Shown here piece after piece: positions 7,260-14,469 of a stretch of DNA of 16,586 bases. Under the pieces are notes generated by a model that saw only the letters and a list, made by a program, of their open reading frames with translations, was not told the origin of the DNA and ran no database searches. This DNA is from Bacteroidales bacterium (GTDB lineage Bacteria; Bacteroidota; Bacteroidia; Bacteroidales; UBA932): the NCBI GenBank assembly GCA_016303175.1, contig JAEDMF010000020.1:1-16586 (forward strand), in the 5' to 3' direction. The translations under genes and the position numbers were made by a program. How positions within the stretch are numbered: the stretch's first letter is position 1; the number at the start of each line of letters is the position of its first letter.

Positions 7260-8084
7260 TTATTTTTTCCTTCTTTCAATGATGAACTTGTTGGAAGTAG
7301 CCTTGGGGTTACGTGTCTTGTAACCTTTTGCGGGCAGACCCTTACGTGAACGGGGATGTCCACCGGAGGCGCGGCCCTCACCACCACCCATCGGGTGATC
7401 AACAGGGTTCATTACAACACCACGGTTGCGGGGACGACGGCCAAGGTGGCGTACGCGGCCTGCTTTACCGTGAGACTCAAGATTGTGGTCGGGATTCGAT
7501 ACAATACCAACAGTTGCGCGGCAGGTAGTCAATACCATACGGGTCTCACCGGAAGGGAGACGGAGAATGGCGTGATTGCCCTCACGTGCGGCGAGCTGTG
7601 CATAAGTACCGGCTGAACGGGCCATAGCGGCACCCTGACCGGGACGAAGCTCAATGTTGTGTACGAGAGTACCGAGAGGAATTTCAGCAAGAGGAAGAGT
7701 GTTGCCCACCTCGGGAGCTACGCCTTCGCCTGATACGATAATCTGGCCGACCTTCAGTCCGTTGGGAGCGATGATGTATTTCTTCTGACCGTCCTCATAT
7801 TTTACGAGCGCAATGCGCGCGCTGCGGTTAGGATCGTACTCGATGGTCATTACCTCTGCATTGATGTGATCTTTGTTGCGGAGGAAGTCGATGATACGGT
7901 ACATGCGTTTGTGACCACCACCGATATAGCGCATGGTCATTTTACCCTGGTTATTGCGGCCACCGCTCTTGCGGATGGGCTCCAGCAGGGACTTCTCAGG
8001 CTTTTTGCAGGTAATATCGTCAAAAGCACTGATTACCTTGTTCCTCTGTCCAGGAGTTGTAGGTTTGAATTTTCTTACTGCCAT
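7260..8084 (-). CDS. rplB: 50S ribosomal protein L2 (uL2)
   Basis: The 274-residue product is L2, needed for subunit joining and placed near the peptidyl-transferase centre. The N-terminal OB-type and SH3-like domains are followed by the conserved C-terminal stretch with NPVDHPMGGGEGRASGGHPR, which contains the His (after NPVD) corresponding to E. coli His229. The length matches the family. It starts 12 nt after rplW; a weak AAAGG lies about 9 nt before the ATG. Confidence 0.98.
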   Translation of the reverse strand: MAVRKFKPTTPGQRNKVISAFDDITCKKPEKSLLEPIRKSGGRNNQGKMTMRYIGGGHKRMYRIIDFLRNKDHINAEVMTIEYDPNRSARIALVKYEDGQKKYIIAPNGLKVGQIIVSGEGVAPEVGNTLPLAEIPLGTLVHNIELRPGQGAAMARSAGTYAQLAAREGNHAILRLPSGETRMVLTTCRATVGIVSNPDHNLESHGKAGRVRHLGRRPRNRGVVMNPVDHPMGGGEGRASGGHPRSRKGLPAKGYKTRNPKATSNKFIIERRKK

Positions 8085-8096
8085 TGTCGTTTACCT

Positions 8097-8387
8097 TTAG
8101 ATATTAGCATAAAAGTCGATCTTATCCTCGCCTGCAAGGGTAATGTATGCCTTCTTGAAGCGATTTGTGCGTCCTGTCAGGACACCGGCCTTGGTGTAGC
8201 GCGATTTGAACTTGCCGTTGTACCTTACGGTATTCACAGCTGCTACTGTCACGCCATACCTCTGCTCTACAGCGGCTTTGATCTGAAGCTTGTTGGCCTC
8301 AACGTTTACGATGAAACCATAGCGGTTCAGTTTCTCGCCCTGATCCGTGAGCCTCTCTGTTACTATGGGCTTAATCAAAATTTCCAT
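8097..8387 (-). CDS. rplW: 50S ribosomal protein L23 (uL23)
   Basis: The 96-residue product is L23, at the rim of the exit tunnel where trigger factor and SRP dock. It shows the family start (IKPIVTERLTDQGEKLNRYGF) and the NTVRYNGKFKSR loop region. It lies 12 nt after rplD, and an unusually strong Shine-Dalgarno sequence overlaps the rplD stop (see 8388-8401). Confidence 0.96.
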   Translation of the reverse strand: MEILIKPIVTERLTDQGEKLNRYGFIVNVEANKLQIKAAVEQRYGVTVAAVNTVRYNGKFKSRYTKAGVLTGRTNRFKKAYITLAGEDKIDFYANI

Positions 8388-8401
8388 TTCTTATCCTCCT
8401 T
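8388..8401 (-). promoter_or_regulatory. Strong Shine-Dalgarno sequence of rplW
   Basis: The minus strand reads AAGGAGG (8395-8401), then 7 nt (ATAAGAA), then the rplW ATG. It is a full anti-SD match at ideal spacing and overlaps the rplD stop codon. Bacteroidetes genes rarely carry this signal, and most starts in this window lack it. Confidence 0.8.
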
Positions 8402-9026
8402 ATTTAAGACGTGAAGCAAGGATTTCCTGAACGCCGTCGGTGAGCACCACTGAAGTGGCATCCATAATCTCATAAGTGTTGATCTCATCAACAGTGATTA
8501 CATTGACGTTGGGAATGTTGCGTGATGAAAGGAAAATGTTGTCGGAGTTCTCGGGAAGAATGAAGAGAATCTTGCGGTCTCCGGCTTTGATGTTGCTCAG
8601 AATGCTGAGAAGTTCCTTGGTCTTGGGCGCTGCCATCTCAAAAGGCTCCACCATAACGATTGCATTGTCCTGAGCCTTGTATGACAGAGCTGACAGACGG
8701 GCAAGTTGTTTGAGCTTCTTGTTGAGCTTGAACGAATAATCGCGGGGCTTGGGACCATGGATATTGCCGCCACCTACGAAGATACCGGCCTTTGTAGAAC
8801 CATGGCGCGCTCCACCACCACCTTTCTGACGGCCGAGCTTCTTGGTGCTGCGGTCAACTTCGGAACGGTCTTTGGTCTTGGATGTGCCCTGACGATTGTT
8901 GGCCAGGTACTGGCGCACTGCAAGATAAATGGCGTGATCGTTGGGCTTAATGCCAAAAATTGCCTCGTTAAGGGTTACCTCCTTGCCTGAAGGGGTACCG
9001 TCAATTTTCAATACAGGAAGTGTCAT
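8400..9026 (-). CDS. rplD: 50S ribosomal protein L4 (uL4)
   Basis: The 208-residue product is L4, whose extended loop reaches into the exit tunnel. The tunnel-loop region TKKLGRQKGGGGARHGSTKAG and the following GGGNIHGPKPRDYSFKLNKK are conserved. In E. coli L4 also represses its own S10 operon; whether that holds here is unknown. It starts only 4 nt after the rplC stop, with GGAGG in the last codons of rplC. Confidence 0.97.
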   Translation of the reverse strand: MTLPVLKIDGTPSGKEVTLNEAIFGIKPNDHAIYLAVRQYLANNRQGTSKTKDRSEVDRSTKKLGRQKGGGGARHGSTKAGIFVGGGNIHGPKPRDYSFKLNKKLKQLARLSALSYKAQDNAIVMVEPFEMAAPKTKELLSILSNIKAGDRKILFILPENSDNIFLSSRNIPNVNVITVDEINTYEIMDATSVVLTDGVQEILASRLK

Positions 9027-9041
9027 AGCATTAGTCCTCCA
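9027..9041 (-). promoter_or_regulatory. Shine-Dalgarno-like sequence of rplD inside the end of rplC
   Basis: GGAGG (9036-9040, minus strand) lies 9 nt before the rplD ATG and is formed by the last Glu-Asp codons and stop of rplC. It could be a coding coincidence, but spacing and strength suit initiation and would couple L4 to L3 translation. Confidence 0.55.
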
Positions 9042-9651
9042 CCATTACATAAGAACCCTTGGCTCCGGGAACGGAACCCTTGACAACGATAAGATTGTTC
9101 TCAGGGATGATTTTCACGATTTCAAGGTTTGCAACCTTTACCCTCTCATTGCCCATATGACCCGCCATGCGCATTCCGGGGAATACACGTGAAGGGTAAG
9201 ATGATGCACCGAGGGAACCGGGGTGACGCAGACGGTTGTGCTGACCGTGGGTCTTGCCGCCTACACCCTGGAAACCGTGACGCTTTACAACGCCCTGAAA
9301 ACCTTTACCTTTAGAAGTACCGATGACATCCACGTAAGGAACGTTCTCAAAAACATTCACATCGATGGTGTCACCTAATTTCAGCTCCTGTTCAAACTCG
9401 GACTTGAATTCGGCGAGTTTATACTTAGGTGTGGTTCCTGCCTTTTCGAAGTGGCCTTTTTCAGCCTTGTTGGCACGTGCTTCTTTTTTCTCGTCATAGG
9501 CAAGCTGTACAGCGGCATAACCATCTTTTTCTACTGTACGAATCTGCGTAACAACACACGGACCAGCCTCAATCACAGTGCACGGAATATTTTTTCCGTC
9601 GGCACTGAATACGGAAGTCATTCCGACTTTCTTTCCAATTAATCCAGGCAT
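9031..9651 (-). CDS. rplC: 50S ribosomal protein L3 (uL3)
   Basis: The 206-residue product is L3, an early 23S-binding protein whose loop reaches the peptidyl-transferase centre. Landmarks: GLIGKKVGMTSVF at the start, TSKGKGFQGVVKRHGF in the middle, and the loop GSLGASSYPSRVFPGMRMAG. E. coli has a methylated Gln (Gln150) in this loop (GQNQTPG); here the matching stretch is ASSYPSR without Gln, so a PrmB-type modification is unlikely at that spot. It is the first gene of the unit and has its own promoter and a leader of about 55-60 nt. The usual upstream gene rpsJ is absent. The start is preceded by AAAGAAAACC, not a Shine-Dalgarno. Confidence 0.98.
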   Translation of the reverse strand: MPGLIGKKVGMTSVFSADGKNIPCTVIEAGPCVVTQIRTVEKDGYAAVQLAYDEKKEARANKAEKGHFEKAGTTPKYKLAEFKSEFEQELKLGDTIDVNVFENVPYVDVIGTSKGKGFQGVVKRHGFQGVGGKTHGQHNRLRHPGSLGASSYPSRVFPGMRMAGHMGNERVKVANLEIVKIIPENNLIVVKGSVPGAKGSYVMVED

Positions 9652-9689
9652 TGGTTTTCTTTAATTAATTGATACTTAATGTTTTACAC

Positions 9690-9709
9690 CCGCGAACCTA
9701 AAATCGCGG
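9690..9709 (-). promoter_or_regulatory. 5' leader hairpin of the ribosomal unit
   Basis: A perfect 6-bp GC-rich stem (CCGCGA at 9690-9695 with TCGCGG at 9704-9709) encloses an 8-nt loop. It starts only 4 nt after the rplC -7 box, so it would form at the very 5' end of the transcript. It could stabilise the mRNA or bind a ribosomal protein; neither is shown. Not followed by a T-tract, so not a terminator. Confidence 0.6.
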
Positions 9710-9713
9710 ACCG

Positions 9714-9744
9714 CAAAGATACGAATAATATTTTGAAATACAAT
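9714..9744 (-). promoter_or_regulatory. Promoter of the rplC-rpsC unit
   Basis: On the minus strand a TATTG element (9741-9745) is followed by exactly 19 nt and then TATCTTTG (9714-9721). This fits the Bacteroidetes housekeeping promoter (TTTG, 19-21 nt, TAnnTTTG), the most complete match in the window. Transcription should begin near 9706-9710. Confidence 0.8.
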
Positions 9745-9751
9745 AAGATAT

Positions 9752-9866
9752 GAACAAGTTTTTCAACAAAACCTGGGGTTTGGTCCGTCTTTCCATAGTA
9801 ATTCCGCAAGTCTAGCGCACTCTCTATACAGCGGTAATGCGGAAACCTGCGGAACAACTTTTCAAC
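9752..9866. repeat. Imperfect direct repeat flanking the gap between lysA and rplC
   Basis: GAACAACTTTTCAAC (9852-9866) and GAACAAGTTTTTCAAC (9752-9767) differ by one base and one insertion and stand 100 nt apart. Between them are TTCCGCA (9802-9808) and two inverted copies TGCGGAA (9838-9844 and 9848-9854), which permit two alternative hairpins. I see no gene in the 9652-9901 gap. Meaning is unclear; a chance or remnant repeat is possible. Confidence 0.4.
9769..9781 (-). terminator. Weak candidate terminator after lysA
   Basis: A 5-bp stem (AAACC/GGTTT) with a 3-nt loop is followed on the minus strand by TTGTTG. It lies 120 nt after the lysA stop. The stem is short, so this is weak; no better hairpin was found before the rplC promoter. 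Confidence 0.25.
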
Positions 9867-9901
9867 TTCACTTCTTTGTAGAACTGTCAAGCAGATATTC
9901 T

Positions 9902-11017
9902 CTACTCAAAGCGGACGGAGGGCAGAGCTCTGGTATTGTAAGTGGAAGCCATGGCTTCACCGTAGGCTCCGGCGCTCCGTATGGCGATAATGTCACCGCG
10001 GCTGACCTTGGGCAGATATATGCCTTTGGCAAAACAGTCGGAACTCTCGCAAATAGGGCCCACAACGTCGTAGAGGGTCTGTTCGCCGTCGGGAGCGGAG
10101 ACATTGTCTATCTTATGGTAGGCCTGGTACATTGCCGGTCGGACCAAATCATTCATTCCGGCGTCGAGTATGACGAAATTCTTGACTGAACCTTTCTTAA
10201 CGAAGGTGCATCGGGACATCAGGCTGCCGCACTGACCAACCAAGCTCCTTCCAGGCTCACAATGGAATTCCTGACCGGGAAGCAGGCGCAGGTGATGGGC
10301 AAAGGTGTCGAAGTAAGCCTTGAAATCGGGTATAGGATGCGTCTCAGGATGTATGTAATCTATTCCCAGACCACCTCCTACATTGATACTGCGCAGGGAA
10401 ATACCACGATGCTGGAACCAATCCTGAAGTTCATTGATACGGTTGCATAGGGCCTGAAAATCCGTCATATCGAGTATCTGGCTGCCTATATGGAAGTGCA
10501 GGCCGAGGAAGTCTATATTAGGCAGGGACAGAGCCTTCTGTACCGCCTGTTCCATATTTTCCAGATTGATGCCGAACTTGTTCTCGGCCAGTCCCGTGGT
10601 AATGTTGGCGTGGGTATGGGCGCCAACATTGGGATTGATTCTCAGGGCAATGCGCGCTACAAGCCCCTCCTGAGCGGCAAGCTGGCTGATTACTTCCAGC
10701 TCCTCCGTACCTTCCACATTGAAACAACCTATACCGGCGTGCAGGGCAAACAGTATTTCCTTGTCAGTCTTGCCTACTCCGGCAAATTCAACTCCCTCAG
10801 CCTTGAAACCGCACTCGAGGGCCAACTTTATTTCACCTCCGCTTACGCAGTCCACCCCGAAGCCCGCAAGGGCTATCTCCCTGAGAATTACAGGGTTGCT
10901 GTTGGCCTTCATTGCATAATGTATGTGGGCATTCTGTACAGCGGCAGAAGCCTTCGCGGCGGCATCGAGCGTACGCCTTAACAACTGGAGGTCATAGACA
11001 TAGCAGGGCGTTTCCAT
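9902..11017 (-). CDS. lysA: Diaminopimelate decarboxylase
   Basis: The 371-residue product is a fold-III PLP enzyme that decarboxylates meso-diaminopimelate to L-lysine, the last step of the pathway. Visible landmarks: the PLP lysine Lys37 in HYAMKANSNP; HFHIGSQI (175-182); the phosphate-binding GGGLG (214-218); EPGRS (254-258); the catalytic Cys323 in CESSD; and GAYGEAMASTYN near the end. Length is slightly short for the family, the N-terminus being compact. I chose ATG 11017 because METPCYVYDL is the usual first strand; an in-frame ATG at 11110 would add 31 unrelated residues lying inside lysC. The start overlaps the lysC stop by one base (TGATG), so translation is coupled and the two form a lysine operon. 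Confidence 0.96.
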   Translation of the reverse strand: METPCYVYDLQLLRRTLDAAAKASAAVQNAHIHYAMKANSNPVILREIALAGFGVDCVSGGEIKLALECGFKAEGVEFAGVGKTDKEILFALHAGIGCFNVEGTEELEVISQLAAQEGLVARIALRINPNVGAHTHANITTGLAENKFGINLENMEQAVQKALSLPNIDFLGLHFHIGSQILDMTDFQALCNRINELQDWFQHRGISLRSINVGGGLGIDYIHPETHPIPDFKAYFDTFAHHLRLLPGQEFHCEPGRSLVGQCGSLMSRCTFVKKGSVKNFVILDAGMNDLVRPAMYQAYHKIDNVSAPDGEQTLYDVVGPICESSDCFAKGIYLPKVSRGDIIAIRSAGAYGEAMASTYNTRALPSVRFE

Positions 11018-12333
11018 CAGAACAGGGACTTTTGGAGTGAAACAAGAGCCTTCTGCTTGTCCTCCTGACGAATCAGGAAGGAAATGTTGTAGCTGCTGCC
11101 ACCATAGCATACCATACGCACGGGGATATCCTTGAAAGCATCCATAACGCGACCCTCAAAACCCTTGTTCTCCCAGTCCATATCGCCTACGACGCAGATT
11201 ATGCACATATTTCTGTCCACCTGCACTGTGCCGTACTTGCGAAGGTCGTTCTCAATCTGGGGCAGATAAGTGGTGTCATCTATGGACATGGACACGCAAA
11301 CCTCAGAGGTGGAAATCATATCAATGGACGTCTGGTGGCTCTCGAATATCTCGAATACCTTGCGGAGAAAACCATAGGCAAGGAGCATACGGCCTGAAGT
11401 AATCTTTATTGCGGTGATGTTGTCCTTGGCGGCAACGGCTTTGATTGTGCCGTGGTCCTTGACATTGTCTATTACCGTTCCTGGGGCTTCAGGGTCCATC
11501 GTGTTCAGCAGACGTACCGGCACATTGGTGAATTTGGCGGGCTGGATACAAGTGGGATGCAGAATCTTAGCTCCGAAATATGCCAGCTCAGAAGCCTCCT
11601 CGAAATAAAGATGGGGCACGCAGCCTGTATTCTCCACATAACGGGGGTCATTGTTGTGCATTCCATCAATATCCGTCCATATCTGTATTTCGTCAGCCTT
11701 CATTGCAGCTCCGAGCAGGGATGCAGTATAATCGCTGCCTCCCCTCTTGAGGTTATCCACCTCTCCCACGGCATTGCGGCAGATGAAGCCCTGAGTAATG
11801 TAAAGATCGGCCTTGGGCGCTGATGCAAGCACTTCCCCGATGCGCTGGCTGATATACCACAGATCAGGCTCGCCGTTCATATCTATCCTCATGAAACTCA
11901 AGGCATCCAGCAGACATACATTCACGCCCTGTTCCATAAGGTAAAAGGTCACCATATTGGTAGACATCAACTCGCCCTTGGAAAGAATGATTTTCTCCTC
12001 CTTGGGAGTAAAAACTGCCTTGGTAATGCTGCGCAACTCATTGAAAATATCGCTCAGCACAGCTTTTGCGGCCTGTTTGTATTTATCTGTGGAATAGAGA
12101 GCCTCCACATGGGCCGCATATTTCATCTCAAGATACCCGATAACCTCGCAGGCTCCATCAGGATTGCCTCCCTGGAGGTATTTGCAAATTTCTACCAAAG
12201 TGTTGGTGGTACCGGACATAGCGCTCAGCACAACGATGTTGCCTGAATAATCGCCTCGGGTAATAAGTGAGGACACACTTTTCATCCTCTCGGGTGAACC
12301 AACGGATGTGCCTCCAAATTTCTGTACTAACAT
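11017..12333 (-). CDS. lysC: Aspartate kinase
   Basis: The 438-residue product phosphorylates L-aspartate, the first step to lysine, diaminopimelate and other aspartate-family amino acids. The amino-acid kinase domain shows KFGGTSVGS (5-13), RGGSDYTASLL (197-207), WTDIDG (219-224) and ELAYFGAKILHP (249-260). Residues from about 305 form the tandem ACT regulatory region (ITSGRMLLAYGFLRKVFEIF and so on). It is monofunctional: no homoserine dehydrogenase is fused. Pairing with lysA suggests a lysine-oriented isozyme controlled by lysine through the ACT domains; this is inference. The 53-nt gap to ychF has no exact -7 box (TAAACTTTG has one base too many and sits too near the ATG), so read-through from ychF is likely. 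Confidence 0.95.
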   Translation of the reverse strand: MLVQKFGGTSVGSPERMKSVSSLITRGDYSGNIVVLSAMSGTTNTLVEICKYLQGGNPDGACEVIGYLEMKYAAHVEALYSTDKYKQAAKAVLSDIFNELRSITKAVFTPKEEKIILSKGELMSTNMVTFYLMEQGVNVCLLDALSFMRIDMNGEPDLWYISQRIGEVLASAPKADLYITQGFICRNAVGEVDNLKRGGSDYTASLLGAAMKADEIQIWTDIDGMHNNDPRYVENTGCVPHLYFEEASELAYFGAKILHPTCIQPAKFTNVPVRLLNTMDPEAPGTVIDNVKDHGTIKAVAAKDNITAIKITSGRMLLAYGFLRKVFEIFESHQTSIDMISTSEVCVSMSIDDTTYLPQIENDLRKYGTVQVDRNMCIICVVGDMDWENKGFEGRVMDAFKDIPVRMVCYGGSSYNISFLIRQEDKQKALVSLQKSLF

Positions 12334-12386
12334 ATTGATCTACAAAGTTTAAATTTAAGTTTAGTAATTTTTGAGGATTACTTAAT

Positions 12387-13490
12387 CTACACATTAAAGA
12401 GGAAGTGCATGATGTCACCGTCCTGCACCACATAATCCTTACCCTCCACACCCATTTTGCCGGCGGCTCTGCAGGCAGCTTCGCTCTTCAGACTTACAAA
12501 GTCTTCATATTTGATTACCTCGGCGCGAATGAAACCTTTTTCAAAGTCACTATGAATGACTCCAGCAGCCTTCGGAGCCTTGTCGCCCTTGCGTATGGTC
12601 CAGGCGCGGCACTCGTCAGCTCCGGCCGTGAAATATGTCTGCAAATTAAGCAGATTGTAAGCACTCTGAATCAAGCGTACCACACCGCTCTCCTTCAAGC
12701 CCATCTCCTCGATGAACATCTGTCTTTCATCGTAGTCCTCCAGTTCCGCAATGTCTGACTCCATCTTTGCTGCAATAACAAGAATCTCAGCATTTTCGTC
12801 TTTTACTGCCTCACGCACTGCATCTACGTACTTGTTGCCCGTGGCGGCGCTGGCCTCATCCACATTGCAAACATACATTACGGGTTTGTCCGTGATGAGG
12901 AAAAGTTCCTTGGCAAGCTTTCTGTCCTCCTCATTGTCAAGCACAACGCTGCGACATGACTTGCCGGAGAGCAGAGCCTCTTTATACATATATAATATAT
13001 CCACCAGACGCTTTGCATTCTTGTCGCCGCCCATCTTTGCCTGCTTTTCTATCTTCACCAGACGGTTTTCGACAGTTTCGAGGTCCTTGAGCTGCAGTTC
13101 CATATCAATCACATCCTTATCCCGCACGGGATCAACCTCGCCGTCCACGTGGATGATGTTGGGGTCGTCGAAACAGCGCAGTACATGCAAAATGGCGTCC
13201 GTCTCGCGGATGTTGGCAAGGAACTGATTGCCCAAGCCTTCTCCCTTTGAGGCTCCCTTTACCAAGCCTGCAATGTCAACTATCTCCACGGTGGCCGGAA
13301 TGGTACGCAGGGGCTTGCAGATATCGCTCAGCACATTCAGACGCTCGTCTGGCACATTGGTGCTGCCGATATTGGGTTCAATGGTACAGAACGGGAAATT
13401 GGCGCTTTGGGCCCTCGAAGATGATATACAATTGAAAAGAGTTGACTTGCCGACATTGGGCAGTCCTACTATTCCGCATTTCAGAGACAT
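12387..13490 (-). CDS. ychF: Ribosome-binding ATPase YchF (Obg family)
   Basis: The 367-residue product is YchF/OLA1, an Obg-family P-loop protein that binds ribosomes and, unlike most of the family, prefers ATP. Landmarks: P-loop GLPNVGKS (9-16); switch I region NFPFCTIEPN (31-40); DIAGLVKGASKGEGLGN (72-88); and NVDE (209-212) in place of the GTP-specific NKxD, the hallmark of ATP preference. A coiled-coil insert follows (about 130-175) and a TGS-like C-terminal domain (about 285-367, with AAGVIHSDFEKGFIRAEVI). Length and ends are normal. It has its own -7 box upstream and is probably the head of a ychF-lysC-lysA transcript. Confidence 0.97.
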   Translation of the reverse strand: MSLKCGIVGLPNVGKSTLFNCISSSRAQSANFPFCTIEPNIGSTNVPDERLNVLSDICKPLRTIPATVEIVDIAGLVKGASKGEGLGNQFLANIRETDAILHVLRCFDDPNIIHVDGEVDPVRDKDVIDMELQLKDLETVENRLVKIEKQAKMGGDKNAKRLVDILYMYKEALLSGKSCRSVVLDNEEDRKLAKELFLITDKPVMYVCNVDEASAATGNKYVDAVREAVKDENAEILVIAAKMESDIAELEDYDERQMFIEEMGLKESGVVRLIQSAYNLLNLQTYFTAGADECRAWTIRKGDKAPKAAGVIHSDFEKGFIRAEVIKYEDFVSLKSEAACRAAGKMGVEGKDYVVQDGDIMHFLFNV

Positions 13491-13533
13491 AGTAATATGA
13501 AAAATTTTTGGACTACAATGTAATTTTAGCCTA

Positions 13534-13541
13534 CAAAGGTA
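13534..13541 (-). promoter_or_regulatory. ychF promoter -7 box
   Basis: The minus strand reads TACCTTTG, an exact TAnnTTTG match, 43 nt before the ychF ATG. No TTG occurs at the -33 position. The box sits inside a small inverted repeat, CCTAC-AAAG-GTAGG (13530-13543). Confidence 0.55.
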
Positions 13542-13554
13542 GGAAATTTTATTG

Positions 13555-13562
13555 TACTTTTG
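13555..13562 (+). promoter_or_regulatory. -7 box of the EEP-family gene
   Basis: TACTTTTG is an exact TAnnTTTG match. Transcription would start near 13567-13570, which argues against the TTG at 13552 and the ATG at 13567 as start codons and favours the ATG at 13588. It stands 13 nt from the ychF box on the other strand. Confidence 0.5.
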
Positions 13563-13587
13563 TTTTATGAAGGGATGGGTAATACTT

Positions 13588-14469
13588 ATGTGCGCGGTGT
13601 TCTGGAATCTGGAAAACTGCTTCGACTACAAAGACAACGGTACAGGGCCCTCCGACAAGGAATTTTCTTCCTTCGGGGAGCGTCGGTGGACAAGGGAGAA
13701 ATTCGACAAGAAGGTGGCTCTCATAGGGAAAACCCTGCTATGGTGCGGTTTGCCTGAGGTGGTGGGTCTGTGTGAAGTGGAGAACGCCGGGGTACTCAAG
13801 CGCATCTGCAACAGTGACTTGCTGCGCAAATGCTCCTATCGTTATGTACATTATGATTCTGCAGACCCTCGAGGCATAGACGTGGCCTTAATATACAGAG
13901 AGTCGGAGATGGAAGTGCTCGAGTCCTATCCCATTCACATCAGGAACGATAGAGGGGAAAAGCTCGCCACACGAGACATTCTGTATGTATGCCTGCAGGA
14001 GAGGGCCAGCGGGGAGTTATGGCACTTCTTCGTGAACCATCATCCGAGCAAATACTCGGGAAGCAGTTCAGTTGTCCGGAGAAAGGCGGCGATGGCTACC
14101 CTTATGTGCAGCGTGGACAGCCTGCTCAGGTCAGGGTGCAGAAACATTGTGGCAATGGGGGATTTCAACGACACTCCCTATGCTGAGAGTTTTTCTCCCT
14201 GCGAAGGAAAGCTTGCCAATATGGGTAAGAAGTTATGCGAAGAAGACAAGGGCAAGGGCAGCATACGCTACAGGGGACAGTGGCAATTGATAGACAATTT
14301 TCTGGTCAGTCCACAAGTGGAGGAAAAAATGCAGATGGAAGTGCTTATGCCACCCTTCCTGTTGGTCAACGACAAGGAATTTCCAGGAGTCAAGCCACTG
14401 CGTACATACAGCGGACCCCGCTGGTTGGGCGGGGTCTCTGATCATTTGCCTGTCAGGCTGAATTACTAA
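13588..14469 (+). CDS. Endonuclease/exonuclease/phosphatase (EEP) family protein
   Basis: The 293-residue product (from ATG 13588) has every EEP active-site motif: FWNLEN (Asn7), GLCEVEN (Glu63), RGIDVALIY (Asp98), HFFVNHHPSK (Asn150, His151), MGDFNDTPY (Asp192, Asn194) and SDH (284-286). The fold hydrolyses phosphodiester bonds with a divalent metal, as in DNase I and exonuclease III; the substrate (DNA, RNA or a phospho-compound) cannot be told. The start was chosen because AAGGGATGGG lies about 10 nt before it and because the first beta strand begins at residue 2. Longer starts at 13567 or 13552 would collide with the promoter and give no signal peptide. Bacteroidetes relatives I remember often carry a signal peptide; this one appears cytosolic. 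Its stop overlaps that of the convergent neighbour. Confidence 0.88.
   Translation: MCAVFWNLENCFDYKDNGTGPSDKEFSSFGERRWTREKFDKKVALIGKTLLWCGLPEVVGLCEVENAGVLKRICNSDLLRKCSYRYVHYDSADPRGIDVALIYRESEMEVLESYPIHIRNDRGEKLATRDILYVCLQERASGELWHFFVNHHPSKYSGSSSVVRRKAAMATLMCSVDSLLRSGCRNIVAMGDFNDTPYAESFSPCEGKLANMGKKLCEEDKGKGSIRYRGQWQLIDNFLVSPQVEEKMQMEVLMPPFLLVNDKEFPGVKPLRTYSGPRWLGGVSDHLPVRLNY

Noticed and set aside
9684..9890. 68-codon minus-strand frame between lysA and rplC
   Set aside because: It runs through the rplC promoter and leader hairpin and shows no family pattern; the stretch is better explained as regulatory.
11018..11110. 31-residue N-terminal extension of LysA
   Set aside because: It lies wholly inside lysC in another frame and precedes the conserved METPCYVYDL start.
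12334..12386. Possible lysC promoter (TAAACTTTG)
   Set aside because: The spacing has one base too many for TAnnTTTG and it would place the transcript start almost on the ATG; the short 6-bp stem AGTAAT/ATTACT nearby is too weak to call a terminator.
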